A stretch of DNA of 64,000 nt from Bacillus sp. 1NLA3E (GTDB lineage: Bacteria; Bacillota; Bacilli; Bacillales; Cytobacillaceae), in NCBI RefSeq assembly GCF_000242895.2, contig NC_021171.1, positions 4,622,001-4,686,000 on the forward strand, in the 5' to 3' direction. Positions 22,363 through 31,207 of the stretch are shown piece after piece. The position numbers were made by a program, and so were the translations under genes. Numbering within the stretch: the stretch's first letter is position 1; every line of letters begins with the position of its first letter. The notes under the pieces are model-generated. The model made no database searches. It was given only the letters and a program-made list of their open reading frames with translations, and was not told the DNA's origin.

Positions 22363-22385
22363 GACCCAGGCGCACTGCCTGGGTC
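22363..22385 (-). terminator. Probable intrinsic terminator after the Vpr-like protease gene
   Basis: GACCCAGGC and GCCTGGGTC form a perfect 9-bp stem with a 5-nt loop. The following minus-strand sequence (CAATTTAAAATAAATT) is A/T-rich, without a clean T-run. Confidence 0.65.
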
Positions 22386-22390
22386 TTGTT

Positions 22391-24733
22391 TTATTTTTTC
22401 CCAAACTGACTTTCTCCACTTTCTGGTAGGATTTCAACCATCGCTTCAATCATGTCCTCCTTCCCGGATTTTCTTGCAAACACCTTAGCGATATACAGTC
22501 CTTCTACTGGTAGCTTCGTCTTACTTATTTCTTTTTCCAGAGCGCCGATCGGTACGTTCCTTTGCCAATCTAAATAGCCAACAAATTGGAAGTTGCTTGG
22601 ATGGAACAACGCGATTCCAAATTCATCGGCACCACCAGGCAAATACACCTCATATCGATACGTATTCTCTTTATCAGCATTTCCAAATTCAAACCCCATC
22701 ACCCGGGGGTAATCTGGTTCTTCCAACACATAAATATACGGTATTTTAATTTGATTTGAGCCTTCATTTAACTGAAGATAACCATCATATATTTTTTTTG
22801 TAAATTGATCAGCATTCACCGTCATGCGGATGGGAATTTGCTTTTCTTCATGTGGTTTCAATTTGATTGAGAGCGGAAAATCCCATTGGAGTCCTTGCTC
22901 CTGTTTTGGTATGGTAAAATAATAATTTTTATCCGTGTCGCTTACATTTTTTATTTTTACAAAAGCCTGATGCTGATGCAGATTGTCAGCAAGCTTAAAT
23001 TTCCCAAACTGCAGTGATCCCGGTAAAACCAGTGTTTCCAACTTAATGGCCTGGAGCGGCTGGATTCTACCGGAACCCTGTTCGAACGTTTTGTATTCCT
23101 GCCCGTTTTGATTTGTGATGGGCTTGGCGGTATTCATTAGGGCAGCCTTAATTTCATCCGGACCCCAATTAGGATGGGCTTGTTTAATGAGGGCACAAGC
23201 CCCGGCCACGTGCGGTGCCGCCATACTTGTCCCTTGAAGTGAGAGATATCCACCAGGAATCGTACTATTGATGGCCACACCGGGAGCAACCACATCGGGC
23301 TTTATTTCCCATGTTCCGGTTACCGGTCCGCGCGAGCTAAAGTCGGCAAGAATATCCTTTTCTTCTATTAATATAGTCCGAGCACTGCTTGGGTCTATTT
23401 TTCGAATCATTTCCCCATCCTGCTTTGAAATCGCCGCCACGGGAATCGGAACTGTTTCCTTGAGGTTACCGCTAAAGCTCCCTTTTGTATTATTGGAAAT
23501 AATGACCGCTGCCGCCCCTGCCTTAGCTGCGTTTTTTACTTTTTGGGTAAAAGTAAGCTGGCCTCGTTTTAGCATAACTATTTTTTCCTTAACATCGTTT
23601 AGTTCTTCCATTCGACCTAGACCTCCGAAGGCTAGGTTTGTGTGTATGGATTGGTTCCATTCCGGTGACCCTTGTAACGGCTCCATTCTTATTGGCGCTT
23701 GGTTCCCAGTTATTTGTAAGTAGGGGATTTCCTGAGGCGGTGTCGAAGCTCCCACTGAGATTGCCTTAGCTGCTGTCCCTGGTGAGCCAACAGTCCAACG
23801 ATTGGGTCCCGAATTTCCGGATGATGTTACGGCTGTTATTCCCTTTTCGACAGCATGATTTAAGGCTAGACTTATCGGCAGGTCTGGTCCGTTGACATTA
23901 TTCCCCAGTGATAGGTTCACAATATCGACGCGGTCTTTGATTGCTTGCTCGATGGCGGCAATTACTTGTTCTGTTGTGCCACTCCCTCCAGGTCCCAAAG
24001 CACGGTAAGCAATAATATTAGCTTCCGGGGCGACGCCTTTTATTTTTCCATTTGCGGCAATGATTCCAGCAACATGAGTTCCGTGCAGGGTTGATGCTCC
24101 GGCTATCCCCTTTGTTTCCATTGGATCAGAGTCGCCGTCAACAAAGTCTTGTCCGCCCTTGAAGTTGGCCTGTAAATCAGGGTGAGTATAGTCGATCCCG
24201 GTATCAATGACGCCTACCGTTACTCCTTTACCGGTAATGCGCTGATTGTTTTGGTCGTAAAGTCCTCGAGCTTCGTCCCCTCCAATGATTTTCAGGTTTT
24301 CGTTGTTGGGTTCGGGCTGGAATATAGGGCTAATTCTCTCTACCTGATAGTTATTGACCGGCGAAATGTTAAGGATATTTGTATGTTTGGCAAGTTGCTG
24401 CAGTGTTTCAATTGTGCCTTTAACGGAAAATCCGATTAGGGCATGCTCAAAGGTATACCTTAGTTTTAGTGTCGGGAATTGGGCTAGAATTTCTTGTGGT
24501 GATTGCGGTTTGTCGAGCATGACTATGGCTATTTTTTCAGTCTGGGGTAGTTCGGTTGGAATTGGCGGATGGATTAGGGGGCGGGAATGGTTGTGTTCTG
24601 CCGACTTTGGCGACCGCAATTGGGCCTGTTTAGACGAGAGTACCGGATGAACCACGATGCGCGATTGGGTTTTGATTCCGGTGAGTGCGAACAGGATGAA
24701 TTGTAGGAGGATAACATAAGTTAGTTTACGCAT
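22391..24733 (-). CDS. Secreted Vpr-like subtilisin-family serine protease
   Basis: 780-aa S8 protease. Residues 1-20 are a hydrophobic signal peptide (RKLTYVILLQFILFALTG). An inhibitor-I9 prodomain follows (about 65-132), then the catalytic domain with Asp177 (GVIDTGID), His217 (HGTHVAG), oxyanion Asn307 (SSGNSGP) and Ser503 (GTSMAAPH). A protease-associated domain is inserted at about 375-460 and a beta-rich C-terminal region follows. This is the layout of Bacillus Vpr (806 aa in B. subtilis), a minor extracellular protease. It is monocistronic, lying between the NERD gene and the atp operon, where B. subtilis has neither gene. Confidence 0.93.
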   Translation of the reverse strand: MRKLTYVILLQFILFALTGIKTQSRIVVHPVLSSKQAQLRSPKSAEHNHSRPLIHPPIPTELPQTEKIAIVMLDKPQSPQEILAQFPTLKLRYTFEHALIGFSVKGTIETLQQLAKHTNILNISPVNNYQVERISPIFQPEPNNENLKIIGGDEARGLYDQNNQRITGKGVTVGVIDTGIDYTHPDLQANFKGGQDFVDGDSDPMETKGIAGASTLHGTHVAGIIAANGKIKGVAPEANIIAYRALGPGGSGTTEQVIAAIEQAIKDRVDIVNLSLGNNVNGPDLPISLALNHAVEKGITAVTSSGNSGPNRWTVGSPGTAAKAISVGASTPPQEIPYLQITGNQAPIRMEPLQGSPEWNQSIHTNLAFGGLGRMEELNDVKEKIVMLKRGQLTFTQKVKNAAKAGAAAVIISNNTKGSFSGNLKETVPIPVAAISKQDGEMIRKIDPSSARTILIEEKDILADFSSRGPVTGTWEIKPDVVAPGVAINSTIPGGYLSLQGTSMAAPHVAGACALIKQAHPNWGPDEIKAALMNTAKPITNQNGQEYKTFEQGSGRIQPLQAIKLETLVLPGSLQFGKFKLADNLHQHQAFVKIKNVSDTDKNYYFTIPKQEQGLQWDFPLSIKLKPHEEKQIPIRMTVNADQFTKKIYDGYLQLNEGSNQIKIPYIYVLEEPDYPRVMGFEFGNADKENTYRYEVYLPGGADEFGIALFHPSNFQFVGYLDWQRNVPIGALEKEISKTKLPVEGLYIAKVFARKSGKEDMIEAMVEILPESGESQFGKK

Positions 24734-24788
24734 AAGGGGAACTCCTTTTTTCGTTAGGGTCCTCAGTTTGACTGGGAAATATACATAT

Positions 24789-25757
24789 TTAAAGATTAGG
24801 GGGACGGTGATATAGACGGTTTTTGTTGGAGCCGGAGATGGGAAGCTTCATTCGCACGAGGAGTTTTTTGGCGAGATTTGGGCATTCTAGCTTTAAAAAT
24901 TCTCTGCACTCTTTATTCGAAATTGTTGTGTTCTTAATAAGAAAATAATCGTAAACGGCTTGTATATGGCCATTTTTTGAATAGGATTGGCATTTAGAAC
25001 AATACCAGCTTTGAATTTGGCGTCTTAGTGAGAACTGCTTGCAGATTGGACATTGTATTCCTATTATTATTTCTGATTCACCTATATTTTGTTTTTTCAG
25101 GATGCTTGGCGGAGCTGGAGTGTGCTCTCTCAGGAGGAGATTTTTCAGCTTATGTAACTGTTTTTTGCTTAATGGGTTTTGGGTGTGGGTGGCTTCGAAT
25201 TGTTTAATTTTTTCGTTAAGGATATCGACATGGATTATTTTTTTAAAAATAGCTCTATTGTTATCTGATGTAATAATTACGGTTCTCCGGTCTGCGATTC
25301 CGACGAGGTCTTCTACGGGGATAAGTGGAATTTTACGCTTTTTAAGCCAGCCCATTAATTGCTCTTTTTGCCTTGCAACTTGAACGAGCGGATTTTTAAA
25401 GCCTTGTTTCTTGCCGTCTAGTTCTCTAATCATTTGGGTTGAATCCTTTTCAAAAGTTAATGTTCCAGCGATGTTTTTAGATTCGATAATAAGAATAAAA
25501 TAAGGGCAAATAATGAGGGTGTCCATTTGGAAGGCTTGATTTTGATGTATAAGGCGAAGATCTGCGAAAATTAGCATGTTATCATTGTCAATTAACTCCA
25601 GATGGTAGTCGACTTGAAGTTCCCCTCGATAACCCGTCAAATAGCTTTTCCGATCTTCTTCGAGCCATGGCCGTTTAGGGTGAAAAAAGGCGAGCCTGTT
25701 TAAGATTGCGTCGATTTCAAGGACAATATCTGGAATTTTTCGTGGTTTAACGATCAA
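24789..25757 (-). CDS. NERD-domain (nuclease-related) protein with C-terminal zinc ribbon
   Basis: 322-aa protein. The NERD domain (about 40-150) shows GYRGELQVDYHL with Glu46, QMDTLIICPYFI with Asp79 and IIESKNIAG with Glu92-x-Lys94, the D-ExK arrangement of endonuclease-like folds. A zinc ribbon is formed by C236/C239 (CPICKQF) and C253/C256 (WYCSKC). NERD proteins are common in Bacillus and suspected to act in DNA processing, but this one has no known substrate. Single gene, upstream of the protease gene. Confidence 0.85.
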   Translation of the reverse strand: MIVKPRKIPDIVLEIDAILNRLAFFHPKRPWLEEDRKSYLTGYRGELQVDYHLELIDNDNMLIFADLRLIHQNQAFQMDTLIICPYFILIIESKNIAGTLTFEKDSTQMIRELDGKKQGFKNPLVQVARQKEQLMGWLKKRKIPLIPVEDLVGIADRRTVIITSDNNRAIFKKIIHVDILNEKIKQFEATHTQNPLSKKQLHKLKNLLLREHTPAPPSILKKQNIGESEIIIGIQCPICKQFSLRRQIQSWYCSKCQSYSKNGHIQAVYDYFLIKNTTISNKECREFLKLECPNLAKKLLVRMKLPISGSNKNRLYHRPPNL

Positions 25758-26011
25758 AATGATTCCTCCCTATGAAAGATTACCTATTTATTTCGATTTT
25801 ACAGGTAGAATCCCTGCTAAGATGACCATCTAATTGTATATTTTTGATGGCGGAATTTTTTTCGGCCGCTTTGAAGATTTTATCGACCGCTATCTGAAAT
25901 TTGTCGGCCACTTTACGATTTTTATCGGCCGCTTCCCAAGATTTATCGACCAATCACCAAAAATTACCAAGTACAGCGGTCCATTTTCACCTATTTTCGT
26001 TCAAAAAAACA
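25758..26011. repeat. 21-bp minisatellite TCGGCCGCTTT in the NERD-upp gap
   Basis: TCGGCC or TCGACC recurs at 25862, 25883, 25904, 25925 and 25946, an exact 21-bp period, each followed by an A/T-rich half such as GCTTTGAAGATTTTA. A degenerate sixth unit is at about 25965. Plus-strand frames across it (from 25834 and 25901) are repeat translations, not genes. The remaining gap shows nothing except the two terminators before upp. Confidence 0.8.
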
Positions 26012-26048
26012 AAACAAGGCCGACCACTCGATTGGTCAACCTTGTTTT
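26012..26048. terminator. Bidirectional terminator-like hairpin between NERD gene and upp
   Basis: AAACAAGG..GACCA pairs with TGGTC..CCTTGTTT, with A-rich sequence on one side and T-rich sequence on the other, so it can work on either strand. It is a second structure downstream of upp. Confidence 0.65.
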
Positions 26049-26147
26049 TTTCAGTCTTAACCCCGAAACACTTCCGGACGCTCGGCAGTTTGTTTGAAAT
26101 AAAAACTAATCGCTTCCATTTTTGTTCCAAAAACGAAATTAATTCAC

Positions 26148-26187
26148 TAAAAAAATGACGACCCGCACCTCAATTCGGCACAGGTCG
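26148..26187 (-). terminator. Terminator of upp
   Basis: On the minus strand GGCGACC...GGTCGTC forms a short stem with a ~19-nt loop, followed by ATTTTTTTAG. It lies 9 bp after the upp stop. Confidence 0.6.
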
Positions 26188-26195
26188 CCCCTATA

Positions 26196-26825
26196 TTACT
26201 TCGTTCCAAATAAGCGGTCGCCTGCGTCGCCTAGTCCAGGTACGATATAACCGTGATCATTGAGTTTTTCATCAAGCGCAGCGATATAAATATCAACATC
26301 TGGGTGCGCCAGCTTTAAAGCTTCCACGCCCTCAGGTGAAGCGATTAAGCACATAAATTTGATATGCTGAGCGCCGCGTTTCTTGATAGAATGAATCGCA
26401 TCAATAGCTGAACCGCCAGTTGCAAGCATCGGATCAACGACGATAAAGTCGCGCTCTTCCACATCGCTCGGTAATTTAATGTAATATTCAACCGGCATTA
26501 ACGTTTCCGGATCGCGGTAAAGGCCAATATGCCCTACCTTTGCGGCTGGAATTACTTTTAGAATTCCGTCAACCATTCCAAGCCCGGCACGCAAAATTGG
26601 AACAACACCGATTTTTTTCCCAGATAAAACCTTAGACTTAGTCACACTAACTGGAGTTTCGATTTCAATATCCTCGAGATGCATATCACGAGTGATTTCA
26701 AACGCCATTAACGTTGCTACTTCATCAACAAGTTCGCGGAATTCCTTTGTCCCTGTAGACTTATCACGAATGTATGTAAGCTTGTGCTGGATGAGTGGAT
26801 GATCGAATACATATACTTTTGCCAT
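26196..26825 (-). CDS. upp: Uracil phosphoribosyltransferase
   Basis: Pyrimidine salvage enzyme (209 aa) making UMP from uracil and PRPP. The PRPP loop [16 protein letters not shown] and the uracil-binding [20 protein letters not shown] near the C-terminus are intact. The ATG at 26823-26825 has AAGGAG and gives [16 protein letters not shown]; an upstream in-frame start at 26849 is not supported. Next to glyA as in B. subtilis. Confidence 0.97.
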   Translation of the reverse strand: MAKVYVFDHPLIQHKLTYIRDKSTGTKEFRELVDEVATLMAFEITRDMHLEDIEIETPVSVTKSKVLSGKKIGVVPILRAGLGMVDGILKVIPAAKVGHIGLYRDPETLMPVEYYIKLPSDVEERDFIVVDPMLATGGSAIDAIHSIKKRGAQHIKFMCLIASPEGVEALKLAHPDVDIYIAALDEKLNDHGYIVPGLGDAGDRLFGTK

Positions 26826-26971
26826 AACTATCGCTCCTTCGCTTATCAAAAATTGTCGTACTATGTAAAATCATGAAACTACACTTCGTTTAATTTTACA
26901 GAAAAAAACTTCGGTAAGCAACAACGTTCAACCTTTCTTTTTTTAAAAATAAAGATCGTTCATCGCACCAC

Positions 26972-26998
26972 AAAAAAACGGCTCCCCAAAGGAAGCCG
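26972..26998 (-). terminator. Intrinsic terminator of glyA
   Basis: CGGCTTCC and GGGAGCCG pair with a short loop, followed on the minus strand by TTTTTTTG. It lies 18 bp after the glyA stop codon. Confidence 0.85.
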
Positions 26999-27015
26999 AT
27001 TTTAGCAACAAAATT

Positions 27016-28257
27016 TTAGTATTCAGGGTATAACGGGAATTTGCTTGTTAAAGCAGTTACGCGTGCTTTTGCTTCTGCTAATTTTGCTTCATCTTCATGG
27101 TTTTTAAGTGTGAAGCCAATAATTGACGCGATTTCGTCCATTTCCGCTAAACCAAAACCACGTGATGTAGCAGCGGCAGTACCGATACGGATCCCGCTTG
27201 TTACGAATGGGCTTTGTGGATCGTATGGAATGGTATTTTTATTAACAGTGATTCCAACTTCGTCAAGCACCTTTTCAGCAACTTTTCCAGTTAGGTCAAG
27301 CGAACGTAAATCCACTAATAAAAGGTGGTTGTCTGTTCCGCCGGAAACAAGAGCTACGCCTTCTTTTTGTAAGCCTTCAGCTAAGCGAGCCGCATTAGCA
27401 ATAATATTTTTTGCATAATCCTTGAAGTTGTCTTGAAGAGCTTCGCCAAATGCAACAGCTTTTGCTGCGATAACGTGCATTAACGGGCCACCTTGAACTC
27501 CAGGGAAGATTGATTTATCAATTGCTTTCGCAAACTCTTCGCGACAAAGGATCATCCCGCCACGAGGACCGCGTAATGTTTTGTGAGTAGTTGTTGTAAC
27601 AAATTCAGCGTATGGCACTGGGCTTGGATGTAAGCCCGCTGCAACTAAACCGGCAATGTGAGCCATATCAACCATTAAATAAGCTCCGACTTCATCAGCG
27701 ATTTCGCGGAATTTAGCAAAATCGATGACACGAGGATAAGCACTGGCACCAGCAACGATTAATTTCGGCTTGTGCTCAAGCGCTTTGGCCCGAACATCGT
27801 CATAATCGATGTAATGAGTTTCTTTATCGACACCATATTCAATAAAGTTAAATTGAAGTCCACTGAAGTTTACTGGGCTCCCATGAGTTAAATGTCCGCC
27901 CATGGAAAGATTCATTCCAAGCACAGTATCGCCATGCTTAAGAATGGAATAGTAAACAGCCATGTTAGCTTGGGCACCGGAGTGCGGTTGCACGTTGACA
28001 TGTTCTGCACCGAAGATTTGTTTCGCACGATCACGAGCAATATCCTCAGCAACGTCGACGAATTCACAACCACCGTAGTAACGTTTACCAGGGTAGCCTT
28101 CTGCATATTTGTTTGTTAATACGGAGCCTTGTGCCTCCATAACCGCTTCACTTACAAAGTTTTCAGAAGCAATCAATTCGATATTATTACGTTGACGTCC
28201 TAACTCTTTTTGAATCGCATTGTATACTTGTTCGTCTTGAGAAGCCAAATGTTTCAT
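27016..28257 (-). CDS. glyA: Serine hydroxymethyltransferase
   Basis: 413-aa PLP enzyme interconverting serine and glycine with tetrahydrofolate, the main one-carbon source. PLP Lys is in the motif [30 protein letters not shown] and the N-terminal [17 protein letters not shown] are family marks. Ribosome site GGAGG upstream. A purine-repressor-like box lies about 33-45 bp before the start. Confidence 0.98.
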   Translation of the reverse strand: MKHLASQDEQVYNAIQKELGRQRNNIELIASENFVSEAVMEAQGSVLTNKYAEGYPGKRYYGGCEFVDVAEDIARDRAKQIFGAEHVNVQPHSGAQANMAVYYSILKHGDTVLGMNLSMGGHLTHGSPVNFSGLQFNFIEYGVDKETHYIDYDDVRAKALEHKPKLIVAGASAYPRVIDFAKFREIADEVGAYLMVDMAHIAGLVAAGLHPSPVPYAEFVTTTTHKTLRGPRGGMILCREEFAKAIDKSIFPGVQGGPLMHVIAAKAVAFGEALQDNFKDYAKNIIANAARLAEGLQKEGVALVSGGTDNHLLLVDLRSLDLTGKVAEKVLDEVGITVNKNTIPYDPQSPFVTSGIRIGTAAATSRGFGLAEMDEIASIIGFTLKNHEDEAKLAEAKARVTALTSKFPLYPEY

Positions 28258-28289
28258 ATATATCCTCCTTTTTATGTAAAAAATGCTTA

Positions 28290-28302
28290 ATTTCCGAACT
28301 AT
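28290..28302 (+). promoter_or_regulatory. Putative PurR box upstream of glyA
   Basis: ATTTCCGAACTAT fits the B. subtilis PurBox consensus AWWWCCGAACWWT at all positions. An inverted partner at about 28324-28336 is weak (9 of 13). glyA is a known PurR target in B. subtilis. A -10-like TAGAAT is at 28312-28317 on the minus strand, so the box would lie near the transcription start. Confidence 0.5.
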
Positions 28303-28401
28303 TATTTGAAAATTCTATTACATTTTACACGGTTTTTGTCTAAAAAGAAAGAAAGAAAGCGGTATTTGACAAAAGTAAACGGATTCATTTTGAATTTGAT
28401 T

Positions 28402-28485
28402 GCCCGTTTTCACCCGGAAGCAATTTTATTCACCGATTTACTATTTTATTTGCCGATTCCAACTTTTATTTTCCGATACCACTTT
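28402..28485. repeat. 20-bp minisatellite ATTTTATTTGCCGATT upstream of glyA
   Basis: TTTTATT recurs at 28424, 28444 and 28464 and CCGAT at 28433, 28453 and 28473, a 20-bp period with a degenerate unit before. The same consensus is found at 51852-51950. A plus-strand frame here (28306-28539) is not supported as a gene. Confidence 0.7.
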
Positions 28486-28499
28486 TGGGCACAAATCCA

Positions 28500-28534
28500 A
28501 AAAAAGGGTAAGTACATTCCCGCTGCACTTACCC
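28500..28534 (-). terminator. Intrinsic terminator of ywlG
   Basis: GGGTAAGT and ACTTACCC form a perfect 8-bp stem with a ~13-nt loop, followed on the minus strand by TTTTTT. Confidence 0.85.
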
Positions 28535-28552
28535 TCTAGTCTGATATGAACA

Positions 28553-29122
28553 TTAATGACAAGTCGTATTGTCGACGGTTCGTTCATAGACGGCACGCCC
28601 GCCGCCGATTAACTTCGGACGAGTTTTGGCTAAAGTTACATGGGCGCCACCAACCGTTTTTTGCTCGACTCTGATTGGAACAGCAACATGCTTTAAGTGC
28701 ATACCAATCAGCGTTTCGCCGATATCGATGCCAGCGTCGGCCTTGATGGTCTCAACCACAATTGGGTCGTTCATGTGTTCGAAGGCATAAGTTGCCATCG
28801 CACCGCCAGCATTTCTAACTGGAATCACCGAGACTTCTTCAAGTTGTCGCTCCCGTGCCGTTTCACGTTCCAGAACAATGGCCCGGTTTAGATGTTCACA
28901 GCATTGGAAGGCAAGCCTGAAGCCGATTTTCTCCTGATAGTCAGATAATAATCGAAAAATCATTTCTGCCACTTCAAATGATCCAGCAGTTCCAATTTTT
29001 GCGCCAATGACTTCGCTTGTACTACAGCCGATAACAACCAAATTCCCAGGCTTTAGCTCCACTTGTTCTAAAAAGCTTTCTAAAATACCGGTAAGTTGGA
29101 TTTCCCAAGAATGAACTGACAT
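28553..29122 (-). CDS. ywlG: YwlG/TIGR01440 (UPF0340) family protein
   Basis: 189-aa soluble protein of unknown function that lies between rpiB and glyA in many Bacillaceae. Conserved pieces include [34 protein letters not shown] and [19 protein letters not shown]. The ATG at 29120-29122 has AAGGAG about 10 nt upstream; a frame from 29149 lacks a site. No membrane segment or known catalytic motif. Confidence 0.88.
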   Translation of the reverse strand: MSVHSWEIQLTGILESFLEQVELKPGNLVVIGCSTSEVIGAKIGTAGSFEVAEMIFRLLSDYQEKIGFRLAFQCCEHLNRAIVLERETARERQLEEVSVIPVRNAGGAMATYAFEHMNDPIVVETIKADAGIDIGETLIGMHLKHVAVPIRVEQKTVGGAHVTLAKTRPKLIGGGRAVYERTVDNTTCH

Positions 29123-29208
29123 TTGAAGCTGTCTCCTTTCCGTCGCCAATCTACGATGCCAAAATACTATTAAGATACTTCTATTATAAACCTGTGGCGC
29201 TCATTATG

Positions 29209-29655
29209 TTATTTCTCTGCTTTTTCGATGTCAGTTATTTTATTGATTCGATTTAAGTGACGGCCGCCTTCAAATTCTGTCTTTAACCAGGTTTTGGCGA
29301 TTTCACGGGCAAGGCCCGGACCGATAACACGCTCTCCCATCGCTAAAATGTTGCTATCATTGTGTTGACGGGTAGCAATGGCGCTAAATACATCATGAAC
29401 GAGGGCGCAACGGATGCCCTTTACCTTGTTGGCAGCGATGCTCATGCCAATTCCCGTACCACAAATTAAGATTCCACGGTCATACTCACCATTTGCCACT
29501 TTTTGCGCTACCGGCAAGGCATAATCAGGGTAGTCAACAGACGTTCCGCAGTCACAGCCAAAATCGTCATATTGAATTTCCATTTCGTCCATTAATTTTT
29601 TAATTTCTTCGCGCAGAACTACTCCGCCATGATCTGATGCAATTGCTACTTTCAT
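29209..29655 (-). CDS. rpiB: Ribose 5-phosphate isomerase B
   Basis: 148-aa RpiB/LacAB-family isomerase of the pentose phosphate pathway (YwlF). It begins MKVAIASDHGGVVLREEI and contains the catalytic-loop GILICGTGIGMSIAANK. The start is fixed by GGAGGT 7 nt before the ATG at 29653-29655. The frame stays open for 64 more codons upstream through a family B repeat, giving a false N-terminal extension that an automatic annotation could accept. Confidence 0.95.
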   Translation of the reverse strand: MKVAIASDHGGVVLREEIKKLMDEMEIQYDDFGCDCGTSVDYPDYALPVAQKVANGEYDRGILICGTGIGMSIAANKVKGIRCALVHDVFSAIATRQHNDSNILAMGERVIGPGLAREIAKTWLKTEFEGGRHLNRINKITDIEKAEK

Positions 29656-29680
29656 TCTATTTACCTCCATTTTTTCATTA

Positions 29681-29867
29681 GGCTCTGTTAAACTAGAATG
29701 TTGATTTCCGTTCCAGGCGCTTCGCTTTCCGCGGGGCGGGCGGTGAGCCTCCTCGGCGCTTAAGCGCCTGTGGGGTCTCACCTGTCCCGCTGCTCCCGCA
29801 GGAGTCTTCGCGCCTTCCACTCCAATCAACATTGTGCAAAAAATCAATAATGATCTTTAACATAGCC
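29681..29867 (+). repeat. Repeat family B, copy 1 (full length)
   Basis: 187-bp unit bounded by imperfect inverted ends GGCTCTGTTAAA and TTTAACATAGCC. The centre is G+C-rich and self-complementary: GGGCGGGCGGTGAG pairs with CTCACCTGTCCCGC, and GGCGCTTAAGCGCC is a perfect palindrome. It fills most of the ywlE-rpiB gap, just upstream of the rpiB ribosome site. Confidence 0.9.
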
Positions 29868-29949
29868 TTTCATAAAAAGTATGATTCTAGGTTATCCCGC
29901 TACTATATTCCACTATTTTGCCACTATTAAGGCTATAATTCAATCCAAA

Positions 29950-30399
29950 TCAATTAGCTTCCAAAGTTAAGCGCTCGATGATTTTGTCGATTGTCGTTTG
30001 GATATCTAAAAATGTATCACGATAAAGTTCAAGCGGACCACCGTATGGATCGACAATATCTTTATTAAAAGTAGTGCCTGCATATTCTTTTAAGGTAAAG
30101 GTTTTTTCAAGCGCATTGGGGAACTGCCTGACCACGGACGTTTTGTGACTCGTTGTCATCGTAAAAATATAAGTTGCCCAATTGATCTCAGCATCCGTTA
30201 ACATCGATGAGCGATGGTCTTCTGAAATGTCATTTTCTTTGAGAACTGCGCGAGCATGGGATGAAGCGGGACTTCCGTTGTTAGCAAATACACCTGCTGA
30301 TTTTACCTCGACACCGGTGACTGCTTTACTTTTTAAAATAGCCTCAGCCATTGGACTTCGGCATGTATTTCCTGTACAAACAAAAAGTATGCGAACCAT
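29950..30399 (-). CDS. ywlE: Low-molecular-weight protein arginine/tyrosine phosphatase
   Basis: 149-aa phosphatase with the P-loop VCTGNTCRSP (Cys8, Arg14) and the general-acid loop VDPYGGP. The Thr in the loop (Thr12, CTGNTCRS) matches B. subtilis YwlE, where a Thr at this place selects phosphoarginine. YwlE counteracts the McsB arginine kinase in the protein-quality-control system. AAAGGAGG upstream of the ATG. Confidence 0.93.
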   Translation of the reverse strand: MVRILFVCTGNTCRSPMAEAILKSKAVTGVEVKSAGVFANNGSPASSHARAVLKENDISEDHRSSMLTDAEINWATYIFTMTTSHKTSVVRQFPNALEKTFTLKEYAGTTFNKDIVDPYGGPLELYRDTFLDIQTTIDKIIERLTLEAN

Positions 30400-30480
30400 A
30401 AATAAAGTCCTCCTTTATCCTATTATAAGACAAAATGAATGGATTCATATAGCACTTACGTCAATCGCAGCCTATATAAA

Positions 30481-30506
30481 AAACCTTAGTCGTCGAACTA
30501 AGGTTT
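30481..30506 (-). terminator. Intrinsic terminator of mntP
   Basis: AAACCTTAG and CTAAGGTTT form a perfect 9-bp stem with an 8-nt loop, followed on the minus strand by TTTTTTATA. Confidence 0.85.
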
Positions 30507-30527
30507 AGCCTGGTCGCATTATTATTT

Positions 30528-31076
30528 TTAAATCGGCAATAGTAGCTTTAGACCAAAGCCTAATAAAATACCACCACCAAGTGCTTCACTGTAAGTTCCA
30601 AGCCAGCCTTGAACCTTGCGACCGATTAACAATCCCGCCCAAGTCAGGCAAGTTGCCGCGATCCCAAAGCAAACGAGGACGGCGACTGTTTTGGCTTTGT
30701 AAATTCCGAGTGTCAAACCGACTGAAAAGCTGTCCAGACTAACACTTAATGCAAATACGATTAAACCAAAACCAACGGGCGTAATCAGACTGTTGGTATC
30801 GGGGCTATTGAAACTGGACCATATCATTTGGATGCCGAGGGTAAGCAATAGCATTCCACCCGCATAACCGGCAAAGGTTCCGAACTTATCTGAAAGGAAT
30901 CTTCCAGTAATCATGCCAAGCAAAGGCATCCATACATGAAACAATCCGATTGTGATGCCAATTTTGAATATTTGCCTTAGTCTTAGCTTAATCATTCCCA
31001 TTCCTAGGCCGACGGAGAATGCATCCATCCCCAAGGCAAAAGCCATGATACTTAAAGTGAAAATTTCCCCAACCAT
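30528..31076 (-). CDS. mntP: Manganese efflux pump MntP (YwlD)
   Basis: 182-aa six-helix membrane protein made of two similar halves. The repeated motifs [12 protein letters not shown] and [12 protein letters not shown] contain the conserved Asp residues required for Mn2+ export. The ATG at 31074-31076 follows AAGGA by about 10 nt and is used in place of a TTG nine bases earlier. Lies between ywlE and ywlC as in B. subtilis. Confidence 0.92.
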   Translation of the reverse strand: MVGEIFTLSIMAFALGMDAFSVGLGMGMIKLRLRQIFKIGITIGLFHVWMPLLGMITGRFLSDKFGTFAGYAGGMLLLTLGIQMIWSSFNSPDTNSLITPVGFGLIVFALSVSLDSFSVGLTLGIYKAKTVAVLVCFGIAATCLTWAGLLIGRKVQGWLGTYSEALGGGILLGFGLKLLLPI

Positions 31077-31207
31077 TGCCGTCAATTCCTTCGCCCCCTC
31101 GGACTTACTAATTGAAGCATATGCAAGTCCAAGTTTGTTTAGAATCTCAATTTGGCATGATGGAGGTTTGGGAATAAGGCTTGATGATCAGAAACTTGAG
31201 GGTGAGT

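Noticed and set aside
25834-26158. Two overlapping plus-strand frames of about 85 codons
   Set aside because: They cover the 21-bp TCGGCC array and terminators; no start signal.
30400-31207. Manganese (yybP-ykoY) riboswitch for mntP
   Set aside because: The leader of mntP is short and I could not find the conserved riboswitch core.
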